Assembly: GCF_000379605.1 (NCBI RefSeq)
Contig: NZ_KB902757.1
Coordinates: 158,209 to 222,208 of the forward strand
Direction of reading: 5' to 3'
Source: Rhizobium giardinii bv. giardinii H152
GTDB taxonomy: Bacteria; Pseudomonadota; Alphaproteobacteria; Rhizobiales; Rhizobiaceae
Length of the DNA stretch: 64,000 nt
The position numbers were made by a program, and so were the translations under genes. Positions 24,704 to 33,501 of this stretch are shown piece by piece. The notes under the pieces were generated by a model. That model saw only the letters and a program-made list of their open reading frames with translations. It did no database searches and had not been told where the DNA came from. Each line of letters begins with the position of its first letter. The stretch's first letter is position 1.

Positions 24704-25804
24704 TTACAAAATCTCCGTCGCCGCGATCTGGATTCCAAAGCCCTCGAGGCCGACATAGTGGCGTTCGCGGGACGAGATCAGCTTGATCGAGGTGATGCCG
24801 AGATCTTTGAGGATCTGCGCGCCCAGCCCGATTTCCAGCCACTCGCTTTCGCGCGCCTGCGCCTCGTCATGGCCCTCGCGGTCGTGTTTTCCCTTGCGGG
24901 CGGTCTGCGAAGCGCCGACGCCGACGGAGCCCTCGCGCAGGTAGACGATGACGCCGCGGCCCTGTTCGGCCATGCGTTTCATGATCGCGTCGAGCTGGCA
25001 ATCCCTGCCGAAGACATCCGCTGCCACGTTCTCCAGATGCAGTCGCACCGGAATGTCGACGCCGTCGCGGATGTCGCCGAAGACCACGGCGAGATGCTGC
25101 ATCGGGTCCCACGGGAGCGAATAGGCATGCGCCTTGGCCTTGCCGTAGGGCGTATCGACATCGAAGCTCGCCTCGAGCTGGATCAGGGTTTCCTTGCGCT
25201 GGCGATAGGCGATGAGATCGGCAACGGAAACCAGCTTCAGGCCATGTTTTTCCGCAAATTCAGTGACCTGCGGGCCGCGCGTCACCGTGCCGTCGTCGTT
25301 GACCAGTTCGCAGATGACGCCGATCGGCGGCAGGCTGGCGAGCCTGCAGAGATCGACGGCCGCTTCCGTATGGCCGGAGCGCATGAGCACGCCACCTTCA
25401 CGGGCAACGAGCGGGAAGATATGGCCGGGACGCGTGAAATCGGCCGCGCCGACATTCGGGTTGGCGAGGTTGCGCACCGTCAGCGTCCGGTCGTCGGCCG
25501 ATATGCCGGTCGTCGTGCCATGCTTGAAGTCGATGGAGACGGTAAAGGCAGTGGTATGGGCCGAATCGTTTTCCGCCACCATGGCGTTGAGGTTGAGGCG
25601 CTTGGCCTCTTCCCTCGGCATCGGCGCGCAGACGATGCCGGAGGTGTGGCGGACGATGAAGGCCATCTTTTCCGGCGTGCAGTGAACGGCGGCAACGATC
25701 AGATCGCCTTCGTTCTCGCGGCCGTCATCGTCGATGACGACGACGATCTCGCCGGCCTCGAAGGCCCGGATGGCATCGGCAACGCGCTTCTGGTCAAAGG
25801 GCAT
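24704..25804 (-). CDS. ribB: 3,4-dihydroxy-2-butanone-4-phosphate synthase with degenerate GCHII-like domain (RibBX type)
   Basis: A 366-residue protein. The N-terminal half (to about 205) is a complete RibB: VVVIDDDGRENEGDLIVAA, RHTSGIVCAPM, TRPGHIFPL and RSGHTEAAVDLCRLA. It makes the four-carbon precursor of riboflavin from ribulose-5-phosphate. The C-terminal half has the outline of GTP cyclohydrolase II, but the zinc-binding cysteines are not in place: where the family has S-E-C and later C-D-C, this protein reads HLENVAADVFGRDCQLDAIM. That fits the RibBX variant described for Proteobacteria, whose second domain lacks cyclohydrolase activity, so a separate RibA is needed elsewhere in the genome. 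The start is 16 bp after aroC. Confidence 0.9.
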   Translation of the reverse strand: MPFDQKRVADAIRAFEAGEIVVVIDDDGRENEGDLIVAAVHCTPEKMAFIVRHTSGIVCAPMPREEAKRLNLNAMVAENDSAHTTAFTVSIDFKHGTTTGISADDRTLTVRNLANPNVGAADFTRPGHIFPLVAREGGVLMRSGHTEAAVDLCRLASLPPIGVICELVNDDGTVTRGPQVTEFAEKHGLKLVSVADLIAYRQRKETLIQLEASFDVDTPYGKAKAHAYSLPWDPMQHLAVVFGDIRDGVDIPVRLHLENVAADVFGRDCQLDAIMKRMAEQGRGVIVYLREGSVGVGASQTARKGKHDREGHDEAQARESEWLEIGLGAQILKDLGITSIKLISSRERHYVGLEGFGIQIAATEIL

Positions 25805-25820
25805 GGCATTCTTCCTATGG

Positions 25821-26918
25821 TTACTTGAGGCGTCCGGTCTGGCCACGGTCGCGCAGGTAGTGATCGGCGATCGTGCAGGCAAGCATGGCCTCGCCGATCG
25901 GAACGGCGCGGATGCCGACGCAGGGGTCATGACGGCCCTTGGTGCGGACATCGACATTGTTGCCGTCCGCATCGATCGACTGGCGCTGGGTGAGAATCGA
26001 CGAGGTCGGCTTGATGGCAAAACGGGCGACGACCGGCTGGCCGGTCGAAATGCCGCCGAGGATGCCGCCCGCATGGTTCGAAAGAAAGATCGGCTTGCCG
26101 TCATTGCCCATGCGCATCTCGTCGGCATTTTCCTCGCCGGTGATTTCTGCGGCACCGAAACCGTTGCCGATCTCGACGCCCTTGACGGCGTTGATCGACA
26201 TCAGGTTGGCGGCGATGTCCTGGTCGAGCTTGGCATAGATCGGCGCGCCGATGCCGGCCGGAACGCCCTCGGCGATCACTTCGACGACGGCGCCGACCGA
26301 AGAGCCGGCCTTGCGGATACCGTCGAGGTATTCCTCCCAGACTGGTACGATAGCCGGGTCGGGTGCGAAGAAGGGGTTGTTGCCAACCTCGTTCCAGTCC
26401 CAGTTGTCGCGGCTGATCTTGTGCTTGCCGATCTGCACCAATGCGCCGCGCACCAGAAGCCCCGGCACCACCTTGCGTGCGAGCCCCCCGGCTGCGACGC
26501 GCGCCGCCGTTTCGCGGGCCGACGAGCGGCCGCCGCCGCGATAGTCGCGGATGCCGTATTTGAGGTCGTAGGTGTAGTCGGCGTGGCCCGGCCGATAGCT
26601 CTTGGCGATCTCGGAATAATCCTTGGAGCGCTGGTCGGTATTCTCGATCATCATCGAAACCGGCGTGCCGGTGGTGACCATCGTCTCGCCGTCGGCATCC
26701 AGCATCACGCCGGAGAGTACCTTGACCAGATCGTCCTCGCGGCGCTGGGTGACGAAGCGCGACTGGCCGGGCTTGCGCTTGTCGAGCCAGGCCTGCAGTT
26801 CGGAGAGCGTGAAGCGGATCCCGGGAGGGCAGCCGTCGACGACGCAGCCGAGCGCCGGCCCATGGCTCTCGCCCCAGGTGGTGACGCGGAAAAGGTGACC
26901 AAAAGTATTGTGCGACAT
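25821..26918 (-). CDS. aroC: chorismate synthase
   Basis: A 365-residue enzyme that turns 5-enolpyruvylshikimate-3-phosphate into chorismate using reduced FMN, the last common step to aromatic amino acids. Signatures are FGHLFRVTTWGESHGPALGCVVDGCPPG (residues 6-33), RPGHADYTYDLKYGIRDYRGGGRSSARETAARVAAG (about 103-138) and GIRAVPIGEAM near the end, all intact. It heads a two-gene unit with ribB. The pairing is sensible in that chorismate synthase needs FMN and ribB supplies the riboflavin pathway, but that link is inference. Confidence 0.95.
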   Translation of the reverse strand: MSHNTFGHLFRVTTWGESHGPALGCVVDGCPPGIRFTLSELQAWLDKRKPGQSRFVTQRREDDLVKVLSGVMLDADGETMVTTGTPVSMMIENTDQRSKDYSEIAKSYRPGHADYTYDLKYGIRDYRGGGRSSARETAARVAAGGLARKVVPGLLVRGALVQIGKHKISRDNWDWNEVGNNPFFAPDPAIVPVWEEYLDGIRKAGSSVGAVVEVIAEGVPAGIGAPIYAKLDQDIAANLMSINAVKGVEIGNGFGAAEITGEENADEMRMGNDGKPIFLSNHAGGILGGISTGQPVVARFAIKPTSSILTQRQSIDADGNNVDVRTKGRHDPCVGIRAVPIGEAMLACTIADHYLRDRGQTGRLK

Positions 26919-27070
26919 GTGCAGAACCGATGTGTGAGCTGCCGGCGTTTCCGCGGCGACATTTCATTCGGCCGTGACTATTAGTGGGAAAATGCCCGAA
27001 AGGGAAAACCTTTCTGGCAGAATATGGCAATTGGCGAGGTGAACAGTGCGTCTTGCCATCGAATCGCTGG

Positions 27071-29785
27071 TCAGGAGGCCAGTTGCAGGGCCTCGTTGGT
27101 GGCAAAGGCGACGAATTTGTCGAAAGTCAGCGGCTTGGAGAAGGCATAGCCCTGCAAGAGATCGCAGCCGAGCAGGCCCAGCATCTCCGCATGCGCCATG
27201 GTTTCGACGCCTTCCGCCACCGTCTCGATGCCCAGCGAGCGACCGATCTCGATGATCGACCGGATCAGCGCCTGCTCCTTGCGTGCCGTCAGGATCGGGG
27301 CAACGAGCTGCCGGTCGATCTTCAGCCGCTTCGGCTTGATCTTCAAAAGGCTGACGATCGAGGTGTGGCCGGTGCCGAAATCGTCGATCTCGATGTCGAT
27401 GCCGAGCTTCTTGATGCCCTCGATGTTGGCCGTAACGATGTCGTCGCTCTCGTCGAGGAAAATTGATTCCACCAGTTCAAAGGAGAGCTGGCCCGGCTTG
27501 AACGAAAGGCCCCGCAGCGAATTCAAGAGCGTGTCGTCGCTCAACCGCTTGGCCGAGACGTTGACTGAGATCTTCGGGACGTCGATGCCCGCCGCTGCCC
27601 AGCGCATGGCGTCGATCAGTGCCCTGTCAAGGACGATCCGGTCGAGCGTGGCGACGACGTTGAGCTCCTCGGCAATGCCAAGGAACTTGTCGGGGGTAAG
27701 CACGCCGTCACGCGGATGGTTCCAGCGGATCAGCGCTTCGACACCGGAAAGCCTCAGAGTGCCGGCCTCGAATTGGGGCTGGTACCAGGTAACAAACTGG
27801 TTCTTCTCGATGCCTTCGAGGATCTCGTCGGCGATGCGCTTGGTGGTGATGATTTCCGCCTGCAGCGCTTCGGTGAAGAATTCGCACCGGTTGCGGCCGT
27901 TTTCCTTGGCCCGGTAGAGCGCGATATCGGCGTTGACCAGAAGCTGGCGCTCGTCGATCGCCAGGTCGCCGGCCACTGCGATGCCGATCGAGACGCCGAA
28001 GCGGCAGGGGAAGCCGTTGTAATCGACCGGCTGGCGCATTTCCGCAATGATGCGCTCGGAAAGATGGGTGAGGGAGCTCTTGCCCGGCGGGTCGGTGACC
28101 AGCACGACGAACTCGTCGCCACCGATGCGGGCGACCATGTCGCCGGCGCGAACGTTGGAGCGCAGGATTTCCGAGGCATGCACCAGCATCGCATCGCCTG
28201 CCGCATGGCCGAGCGTGTCGTTGATCTGCTTGAAACGATCAAGATCGATATGCAGGATGGCGATGTTCCGCAGGCCGTCCTTGCGTGCTCCCGACAGCGT
28301 TTCCAGCGCCTTGTCGAGCATGCGGCGATTGCCGAGGCCGGTGAGTGGATCATGCAGCGCGTTGTGCTCGATGCGGTCCTTCGCCTCCGCGAGCTCGCCG
28401 TTCTTGGCTTCCGCCAATGCCTTGGCCGAGCGCAGCTGTTCGGTCATCAAGACGTCGTCCGTGACGTCCCAGCTGATGCCGGTGATCTTGGCCTTGCCGT
28501 CGGCGCCGGTATGGGTGGAGCCGACATTGCGCACATGGCGGACGCCGCCATCAGGCATAATGACGCGATACTGCGAGCGATATTCCTGATCCTCGTCCAG
28601 CGCCTTGAACAGGGTCAGCGAGGCTGCGGCGATGTCGTCGGGATGAACCGTCTGCCGCCAATCGGCGAAGCTTGGTCCGCCATCGCCGGGTCGCATGCCG
28701 TGCAGGTGATACATCCGCTTGTCCCAGGAACGCTGCTGCGTGTCGAGATCGATCTCCCAGATACCGATGTTGGAGGATTCGAGCGCCAGATTGAGCCGGT
28801 GCGACACGGTCAGAAGTTCCCGTTCGCGCGATCGCAACTTGGCAATGTTGCGCTGGCGCTCATTGACGAGGCCGCCAGTGAGCAGGATCGGAACGATGGC
28901 GATCGCGGCAGCGATGAGAACGGCAGCGTCCAGCCAACTACTGTTGCCCGGCTCCTGCGTCCAGCCACTGGCCGGGATGGCCGCAAGTTCCCAGGTGCCG
29001 CCGGGAAGGTCGAGCTGGCGGATGACCGGCTCCTTCTCGAAGATGGAAGTTTCGCCGAAAAAGGCATCCTGAATATTATTTTTCACCGAGACGTCGCGGA
29101 TTGCCAGCTGGATATCCGTATGCCGGTGCCCGCGACTGGCTTCGTCTTCGTGGTTCCCGTCATGAAAGAGCCGCGCGTTGCGATAGATCTCCTTCTCGTC
29201 GATGACGGCTTCCATGAAACCCCAGAAGGCCACCGTTTCATTGCTCTTCGTGAAGACGGGAGAGAAGAGGTTGAAGCCTGTGCGACCGCTCGGCAGCCTC
29301 ACCGGGCCGGCAATGATCGGCTTCGCCTTCGATTGAGCGCGATCGACGGCGACCCTGGAGGAGCGGAATTTCTTGAAATCCGTACCGATCATCCGCTCAT
29401 TTCCGACGAGCGGGAATGTCATCCGGATGACGGCGTCGGGCGCGGCGCTGACACGCACCATCTGGGGATTCTGCAGGAGCAGCTTGGTCGCCAATTGGTC
29501 GAAAACCGGTTGCGGCATGTCGGGGGAAACGGAGATGTTATTGGCAAAGCCGCGAAGGGCGGTGATGTTGTTGTTGATCTCGCTCTGCAGGCGGGTGGCG
29601 ATCAGGTTGAGCTCGCTCTCGACGTTGCTCTTCAGTTCGCTTTGGAAGTTTTGACGATTCTGCTCTTTGAAGAAATAGCCGCCCGTGAAGACGACGGCAG
29701 CAGCGATGACGGCGGGAAAGAGCGACGGCCTCGCCAGCCTCGCAAGCGTCCAGGCGCGGTGACGGATTGTTGCACTATTGGTCAA
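27071..29785 (-). CDS. CHASE-PAS-GGDEF-EAL cyclic-di-GMP signalling protein
   Basis: A 904-residue inner-membrane protein: TM1 (about 20-40), a periplasmic CHASE-like sensor (about 60-240, LQSEINNNITALRGFANNI), TM2 (about 280-302), a PAS domain (about 330-440, WEIDLDTQQRSWDKRMYHLHG), a GGDEF domain with intact RIGGDEFVVLV (about 553), and an EAL domain with GVEALIRWNHP (about 683) and IDDFGTGHTS. Both catalytic signatures look intact, so it could make or degrade cyclic-di-GMP; in such hybrids one activity often dominates. The start used is TTG at 29785 with a weak ribosome-binding site, so the N terminus is uncertain. It is a single gene. Confidence 0.87.
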   Translation of the reverse strand: MTNSATIRHRAWTLARLARPSLFPAVIAAAVVFTGGYFFKEQNRQNFQSELKSNVESELNLIATRLQSEINNNITALRGFANNISVSPDMPQPVFDQLATKLLLQNPQMVRVSAAPDAVIRMTFPLVGNERMIGTDFKKFRSSRVAVDRAQSKAKPIIAGPVRLPSGRTGFNLFSPVFTKSNETVAFWGFMEAVIDEKEIYRNARLFHDGNHEDEASRGHRHTDIQLAIRDVSVKNNIQDAFFGETSIFEKEPVIRQLDLPGGTWELAAIPASGWTQEPGNSSWLDAAVLIAAAIAIVPILLTGGLVNERQRNIAKLRSRERELLTVSHRLNLALESSNIGIWEIDLDTQQRSWDKRMYHLHGMRPGDGGPSFADWRQTVHPDDIAAASLTLFKALDEDQEYRSQYRVIMPDGGVRHVRNVGSTHTGADGKAKITGISWDVTDDVLMTEQLRSAKALAEAKNGELAEAKDRIEHNALHDPLTGLGNRRMLDKALETLSGARKDGLRNIAILHIDLDRFKQINDTLGHAAGDAMLVHASEILRSNVRAGDMVARIGGDEFVVLVTDPPGKSSLTHLSERIIAEMRQPVDYNGFPCRFGVSIGIAVAGDLAIDERQLLVNADIALYRAKENGRNRCEFFTEALQAEIITTKRIADEILEGIEKNQFVTWYQPQFEAGTLRLSGVEALIRWNHPRDGVLTPDKFLGIAEELNVVATLDRIVLDRALIDAMRWAAAGIDVPKISVNVSAKRLSDDTLLNSLRGLSFKPGQLSFELVESIFLDESDDIVTANIEGIKKLGIDIEIDDFGTGHTSIVSLLKIKPKRLKIDRQLVAPILTARKEQALIRSIIEIGRSLGIETVAEGVETMAHAEMLGLLGCDLLQGYAFSKPLTFDKFVAFATNEALQLAS

Positions 29786-30026
29786 CGTTCAAGAACCCCA
29801 TATTCCCCGGGGCACACGGTAGCCATGGAGTCTTAAGATTGGCTTTAGGTGCTGATCCTGCTATCAAATCGCCCATTGGCGGATAAGTGGGGTACGTTGA
29901 TCGGATCTGGTCGATCGAGACCGGGTAAACTTTTCAAAGTCACGATAGCGGGCAATTTTCGCCACAATCAGGGATCAGATAAGGGGGAATACGAAATTGA
30001 GTGAATCACTGAAGAGGGCAAGACCG

Positions 30027-30287
30027 ATGCGTTTCATCGTTGCTACATTGATGGCCGCAGCCAGCTTCCTTTCGCCGCTCGCCGCGTTTGCCGAAAGTGC
30101 GGATGTCGAAGCCGTGATCACCAGCGTCGATACCGATAAGCTGAGCCTTTCCCTGGATGACGGCAAGAGCTACCAGGCGCCTGAGGAATTCAATTTCGAT
30201 GGTCTGAAAGAAGGCGTCAAGGTTCTGGTGTTCTACACCGAGGTGGATGGCAAGCGCGTCATCAACGATCTGGAAATTGTTCAGTAG
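30027..30287 (+). CDS. DUF1344 domain periplasmic protein
   Basis: An 86-residue protein with a signal peptide (MRFIVATLMAAASFLSPLAAFA) and a short mature part, VEAVITSVDTDKLSLSLDDGKSYQAPEEFNFDGLKEGVKVLV. This is the DUF1344 pattern found in rhizobia; it resembles a small OB-like barrel and its function is unknown. I chose the ATG at 30027 with GAGGG upstream, giving a compact signal peptide; a TTG at 29997 preceded by AAGGGGG is also possible. It is divergent from the GGDEF/EAL gene. Confidence 0.75.
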   Translation: MRFIVATLMAAASFLSPLAAFAESADVEAVITSVDTDKLSLSLDDGKSYQAPEEFNFDGLKEGVKVLVFYTEVDGKRVINDLEIVQ

Positions 30288-30341
30288 TTTCCGTTGCTGC
30301 CGCCGTGATCCGACCCCTTCGCCGCAAGAGCTGAGGCCTCC

Positions 30342-30926
30342 TCACAGCCAGCCGATCGAACCGTTCTCGATCTTCAAAATCCTGTCCTGTGGAATGGCGC
30401 CAAGGGCAGCTTCCTCGGCGTCCATGGCACCACACAGCTTGAACAGTGTGCGGATCACGCCGCCATGGCTGACGCAGATCGTCGGGGCCGAAACGCTGGA
30501 AAGCCAGGCGCCGACGCGCCAGGAGAGGATCTCGTAGCTCTCGGCGTCCGGGCCTGGTGGAATGAAATCCCATTTCGACAGTTCGCGCTCGGCGACGCGC
30601 TCAGGCATTTCCCGCTCCAGCTCTGCCAGCGTATAGCCTTCCCAGTCGCCGAAGGAGACTTCTTTCAGCCTGTCGTCCGTGCGATAGCCGGAACGGGGAA
30701 GGCCCATGGCTTCCCGCGCCAGTTCCATGGTTTCGCGGGTGCGATGGAGCGGGCTTGCGACGAAATCGAAATTGCCGGCGTCCTTGCCCAGAAGCGCCAG
30801 AAGCGCACGGCCATTGCCGCTCGCCTGCCGCCTGCCTGTGTCGTTGAGGGGAATGTCCTTCTGGCCCTGGAGGCGGATCTGCGCATTCCAGTCGGTTTGT
30901 CCGTGACGGATCATGTAGATGAGCAC
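30342..30926 (-). CDS. histidine phosphatase family protein (phosphoglycerate mutase-like)
   Basis: A 194-residue protein with the histidine phosphatase signature IRHGQTDWN at residues 6-14, SPLHRTRETMELA for the second arginine, FGDWEGYTLAELE with the acidic proton donor, and the second catalytic His in CVSHGGVIRTLF (about 154-165). The family covers cofactor-dependent phosphoglycerate mutases and various phosphatases such as CobC; the substrate is not evident. It lies 90 bp downstream of fabI on the same strand, with a hairpin in between. Confidence 0.85.
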   Translation of the reverse strand: MLIYMIRHGQTDWNAQIRLQGQKDIPLNDTGRRQASGNGRALLALLGKDAGNFDFVASPLHRTRETMELAREAMGLPRSGYRTDDRLKEVSFGDWEGYTLAELEREMPERVAERELSKWDFIPPGPDAESYEILSWRVGAWLSSVSAPTICVSHGGVIRTLFKLCGAMDAEEAALGAIPQDRILKIENGSIGWL

Positions 30927-30969
30927 GGATCAGCTCCGGGGCAGGGGTATGCAACCTTGTTCTGGGTAG

Positions 30970-30999
30970 CCGGGGCTCGATGTTCATGCAGAGCCCCGG
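30970..30999 (-). terminator. hairpin downstream of fabI
   Basis: CCGGGGCTC pairs perfectly with GAGCCCCGG across a 12-nt loop, 18 bp past the fabI stop. No U tract follows on the minus strand, so termination may be partial. Confidence 0.45.
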
Positions 31000-31016
31000 A
31001 ATTCCTTCGCGTCGCG

Positions 31017-31835
31017 TCAGTCCTTGATGACGGAGATGTCAGGCGCATCGACGGCCTTCATGCCCACGACGTGATAGCCGCTGTCGGCGTGATGCACTTC
31101 GCCGGTCACCGAACGGGAAAGATCGGAAAGCATGTAGAGACCGACGTCGCCCACTTCCTCGATGGTGACGGTACGGCGCAGCGGTGCGTTGTACTCGTTC
31201 CACTTGAGGATGTAGCGGAAGTCGCCAATGCCCGAAGCGGCCAGCGTCTTGATCGGGCCTGCGGAAATCGCGTTGACGCGGATGTTCTTCGGGCCGAGGT
31301 CGACGGCGAGGTACTTGACGCTCGCCTCGAGCGCTGCCTTGGCAACGCCCATGACGTTGTAGTTCGGCATGACCTTCTCGGCGCCGTAGTAGGTCAGCGT
31401 CAGCATCGAGCCGCCATCCGTCATCAGCTTTTCGGCGCGGCGGGCGACCGAGGTGAACGAATAGACGGAGATCTGCATCGTCTTGGCGAAGTTTTCAGCG
31501 GACGTGTCGACGTAGCGGCCCGTCAGTTCGTCCTTGTCGGAAAAACCGATCGCGTGAACGAGAAAGTCGATCTTGCCCCAGGTCTTTTCGAGTTCGTCGA
31601 AGACGGCGTCGATGGTGGCTTCGTCGCTCACGTCGCAATGGCCCGCCAGGATGCCGCCGACTTCGGCGACAAGCGGCTCCACCCGCTTCTTCAGCGCTTC
31701 GCCCTGATAGGTGAACGCGATCTCGCCGCCCTGGGCGTGGATTGCCCTTGCGATGCCCCATGCGATCGACCGGTTGTTTGCGACACCCATGATAAGGCCG
31801 CGTTTACCCTTCATCAGACCGGATGCTTGCGACAT
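31017..31835 (-). CDS. fabI: enoyl-[acyl-carrier-protein] reductase (NADH)
   Basis: A 272-residue short-chain dehydrogenase of the FabI type that reduces the trans-2-enoyl-ACP in each fatty-acid elongation round. The start MSQASGLMKGKRGLIMG at 31835 is the family N terminus. The cofactor motif is GVANNRSIAWGIARA (about 17-31), the catalytic pair sits in YYGAEKVMPNYNVMGVAKAAL (Tyr-x6-Lys), and VNAISAGPIKTLAASGIG follows. Rhizobia often carry two fabI copies. It is transcribed toward the histidine phosphatase gene and follows a dnaJ-like gene. Confidence 0.93.
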   Translation of the reverse strand: MSQASGLMKGKRGLIMGVANNRSIAWGIARAIHAQGGEIAFTYQGEALKKRVEPLVAEVGGILAGHCDVSDEATIDAVFDELEKTWGKIDFLVHAIGFSDKDELTGRYVDTSAENFAKTMQISVYSFTSVARRAEKLMTDGGSMLTLTYYGAEKVMPNYNVMGVAKAALEASVKYLAVDLGPKNIRVNAISAGPIKTLAASGIGDFRYILKWNEYNAPLRRTVTIEEVGDVGLYMLSDLSRSVTGEVHHADSGYHVVGMKAVDAPDISVIKD

Positions 31836-32063
31836 GATGTTAATGTCCCCAATATTGCCTCTGTTTCCGCCAGCCGTTGCTGGTTGGAAATTCCGCATCG
31901 TTAAACCTGCCGGAACCGCGCGCCGCTTCGTGATCGCGCCGGTCCTGAATTTTCGAGCATTGGCTATGGCATAGCCGCCATTGTGGTTCAAGCGTGGTGC
32001 GGATCAGGAACTGTTAGTCCCGGTAATAATGGGTCAGCGTCCACCGGGATAGTCGTAAAAGCG

Positions 32064-33179
32064 TTACAAATACAGTCCGTTGCGCAGGCTGCGCATGAGG
32101 TCGGTGACTTTTTCGTCTGGCTTTTCCCACAACATAAGCCGCAGCTCGACCAGCAAGTCGCCGCGTTTTCCATCGGCAGACGGCAGTCCATGGCCTTCGA
32201 GGCGGATGACATGGTCGGAGCCGGACCAGGCCGGAACGGTCACCTTGACCGGCCCCGTCAGCGTTTCCACCGTGGTCTCGCAGCCGAGCACGGCGTCCTG
32301 GATGTTTACCGGCAGCGTCGTGCGCAGGTCGATGCCATCCGGGCGGAAGGCGGCATCCCGGGCAATGCGGACGGTCACGACGACGTCACCGCGCAGCATG
32401 CCGTTCAGGCGGTAGCCCTGTTCCTTGAGGCGAATGACTGCGCCATCGGTGGTGCCGACCGGCAGCGTGACCTTCAGAGTCTGGCCGTCAGGCAGCGTTG
32501 CCGTCGCCTTTTCGCGGCGAAAAATATCCTCGGCAGAAACGGTGACGTCGCAAAAGATTTCCGGCACCTTGTCGGCGGTCTTGTTCGCCACGCCGCGAAT
32601 GCGCCGGACGATGGCCGAGACCAGTTCGGCGGCAGGCGCCGCAGCGCGCGGAAAACCGCCGAAGCCTGCCGGTTTTTCCGTCGTTTCTTCTTTCGCTTCC
32701 GGCCTGCTGTCTGGTTCCGATGCAGCCTCGACTTTTGGCTCCGCTTTCGCTTCCGGCTTCGGCTCGACCTTGGATTGCGGTGCAGCCGCGGCCGGCTTCC
32801 GCTCCTGGGACCGCGGTTCCTGCGGCTTGGCGGTCTCCTGCGGCTTGACGCGATTGTCAGCGCCGAAGATTCGCGAAATCATGTCTTCGGCCGTTTCCGG
32901 ATCGACGGTTTCGTCCTCGGTGGCGCCGCGGCTCTTGCGCTTCATCTCTTCCATGCGGCGCAGTTCCGCCTCGCGGCGCGCATAGTCGTAGCGGTTGCGC
33001 AGTTTGGGATCCTTCAGCACCTCGTAGGCGCGGCCGGCTTCGGCAAAGCGCTGGGTGGCCAGCGGATCGTCCTTGTTCTGGTCGGGATGCACGGCCTTCG
33101 CCACCGCCCGCCAGGCGGCCTTGATCTCGTCCGGTCCGGCATTGCGTCTGACGCCGAGCACTGAATAGGGATCACGCAT
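32064..33179 (-). CDS. DnaJ/CbpA-type J-domain co-chaperone
   Basis: A 371-residue protein. The J domain occupies residues 1-70 with HPD at 31-33 (VAKAVHPDQNKDD). A long charged, Pro/Glu/Lys-rich linker (about 90-170) replaces the usual Gly/Phe region. There is no CxxCxGxG zinc finger. The C-terminal client-binding domain is clear: VTVSAEDIFRREKATATLPDG, VTLPVGTTDGAVIRLKEQG and DLRTTLPVNIQDAVLGCE. This makes it a class B (CbpA/DjlA-like) partner of DnaK. The start MRDPYSVLGV at 33179 is the natural J-domain start; the frame stays open upstream. It lies ahead of fabI on the same strand. Confidence 0.87.
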   Translation of the reverse strand: MRDPYSVLGVRRNAGPDEIKAAWRAVAKAVHPDQNKDDPLATQRFAEAGRAYEVLKDPKLRNRYDYARREAELRRMEEMKRKSRGATEDETVDPETAEDMISRIFGADNRVKPQETAKPQEPRSQERKPAAAAPQSKVEPKPEAKAEPKVEAASEPDSRPEAKEETTEKPAGFGGFPRAAAPAAELVSAIVRRIRGVANKTADKVPEIFCDVTVSAEDIFRREKATATLPDGQTLKVTLPVGTTDGAVIRLKEQGYRLNGMLRGDVVVTVRIARDAAFRPDGIDLRTTLPVNIQDAVLGCETTVETLTGPVKVTVPAWSGSDHVIRLEGHGLPSADGKRGDLLVELRLMLWEKPDEKVTDLMRSLRNGLYL

Positions 33180-33498
33180 GCATGTCACCGTTCTTGAGGG
33201 CCGAGGCACCGCATCCAGCGGTTCGTTTTCAGCCTGTTGAAACAACGAGGAACCGCGTCGCACCGGGCGCGCTCCTGATGGTTGCGATGATGAGAAGCCG
33301 CTGCTTAAATATCGGTTAGCCGGCCGGTCGGAATGACGATACGCATGCCCGGTGGAACGGCTTTGTCGAAGCGTGGTTAATGGCAGGTAGCGGAAAATCG
33401 GCGTTCTGGCTTAGCGCGTCGTCGTAAAGTGCAACGGCCTAAGCAGGTTTCGGAAAAGTGTTCCACGGTTTTCCGATCAAAACCTGCGACAAGTCTGC
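33180..33498. other. 319-bp intergenic region upstream of dnaJ-like gene
   Basis: Apart from the palindromic repeat at 33439-33501, I see no gene. It lies between the start of the dnaJ-like gene and the end of the lipoprotein gene, both on the minus strand, so it should contain the dnaJ-like promoter. Nothing matches a heat-shock (RpoH) promoter well enough to report. Confidence 0.45.
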
Positions 33499-33501
33499 TT
33501 A
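33439..33501. repeat. palindromic intergenic element, copy 2
   Basis: Positions 33443-33487 are identical to 321-365 (outer arms GCAGGTTT/AAACCTGC, inner arms CGGAAAA/TTTTCCG). Flanking CTAAGCA (33439-33445) and TGCTTAG (33496-33502) add an outer pair. As in copy 1, the right edge supplies the TAA stop codon (33499-33501) of a minus-strand gene. This copy lacks the extra hairpin seen in copy 1. Confidence 0.8.

Noticed and set aside
26919..27070. FMN riboswitch upstream of aroC-ribB
   Set aside because: The 152-bp upstream gap is too short and lacks the conserved RFN-element blocks; ribB itself follows aroC after only 16 bp.
27716..29836. Plus-strand open frame (706 codons) opposite the CHASE/GGDEF/EAL gene
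   Set aside because: No recognisable motif; the minus strand contains complete PAS, GGDEF and EAL signatures over the same span.
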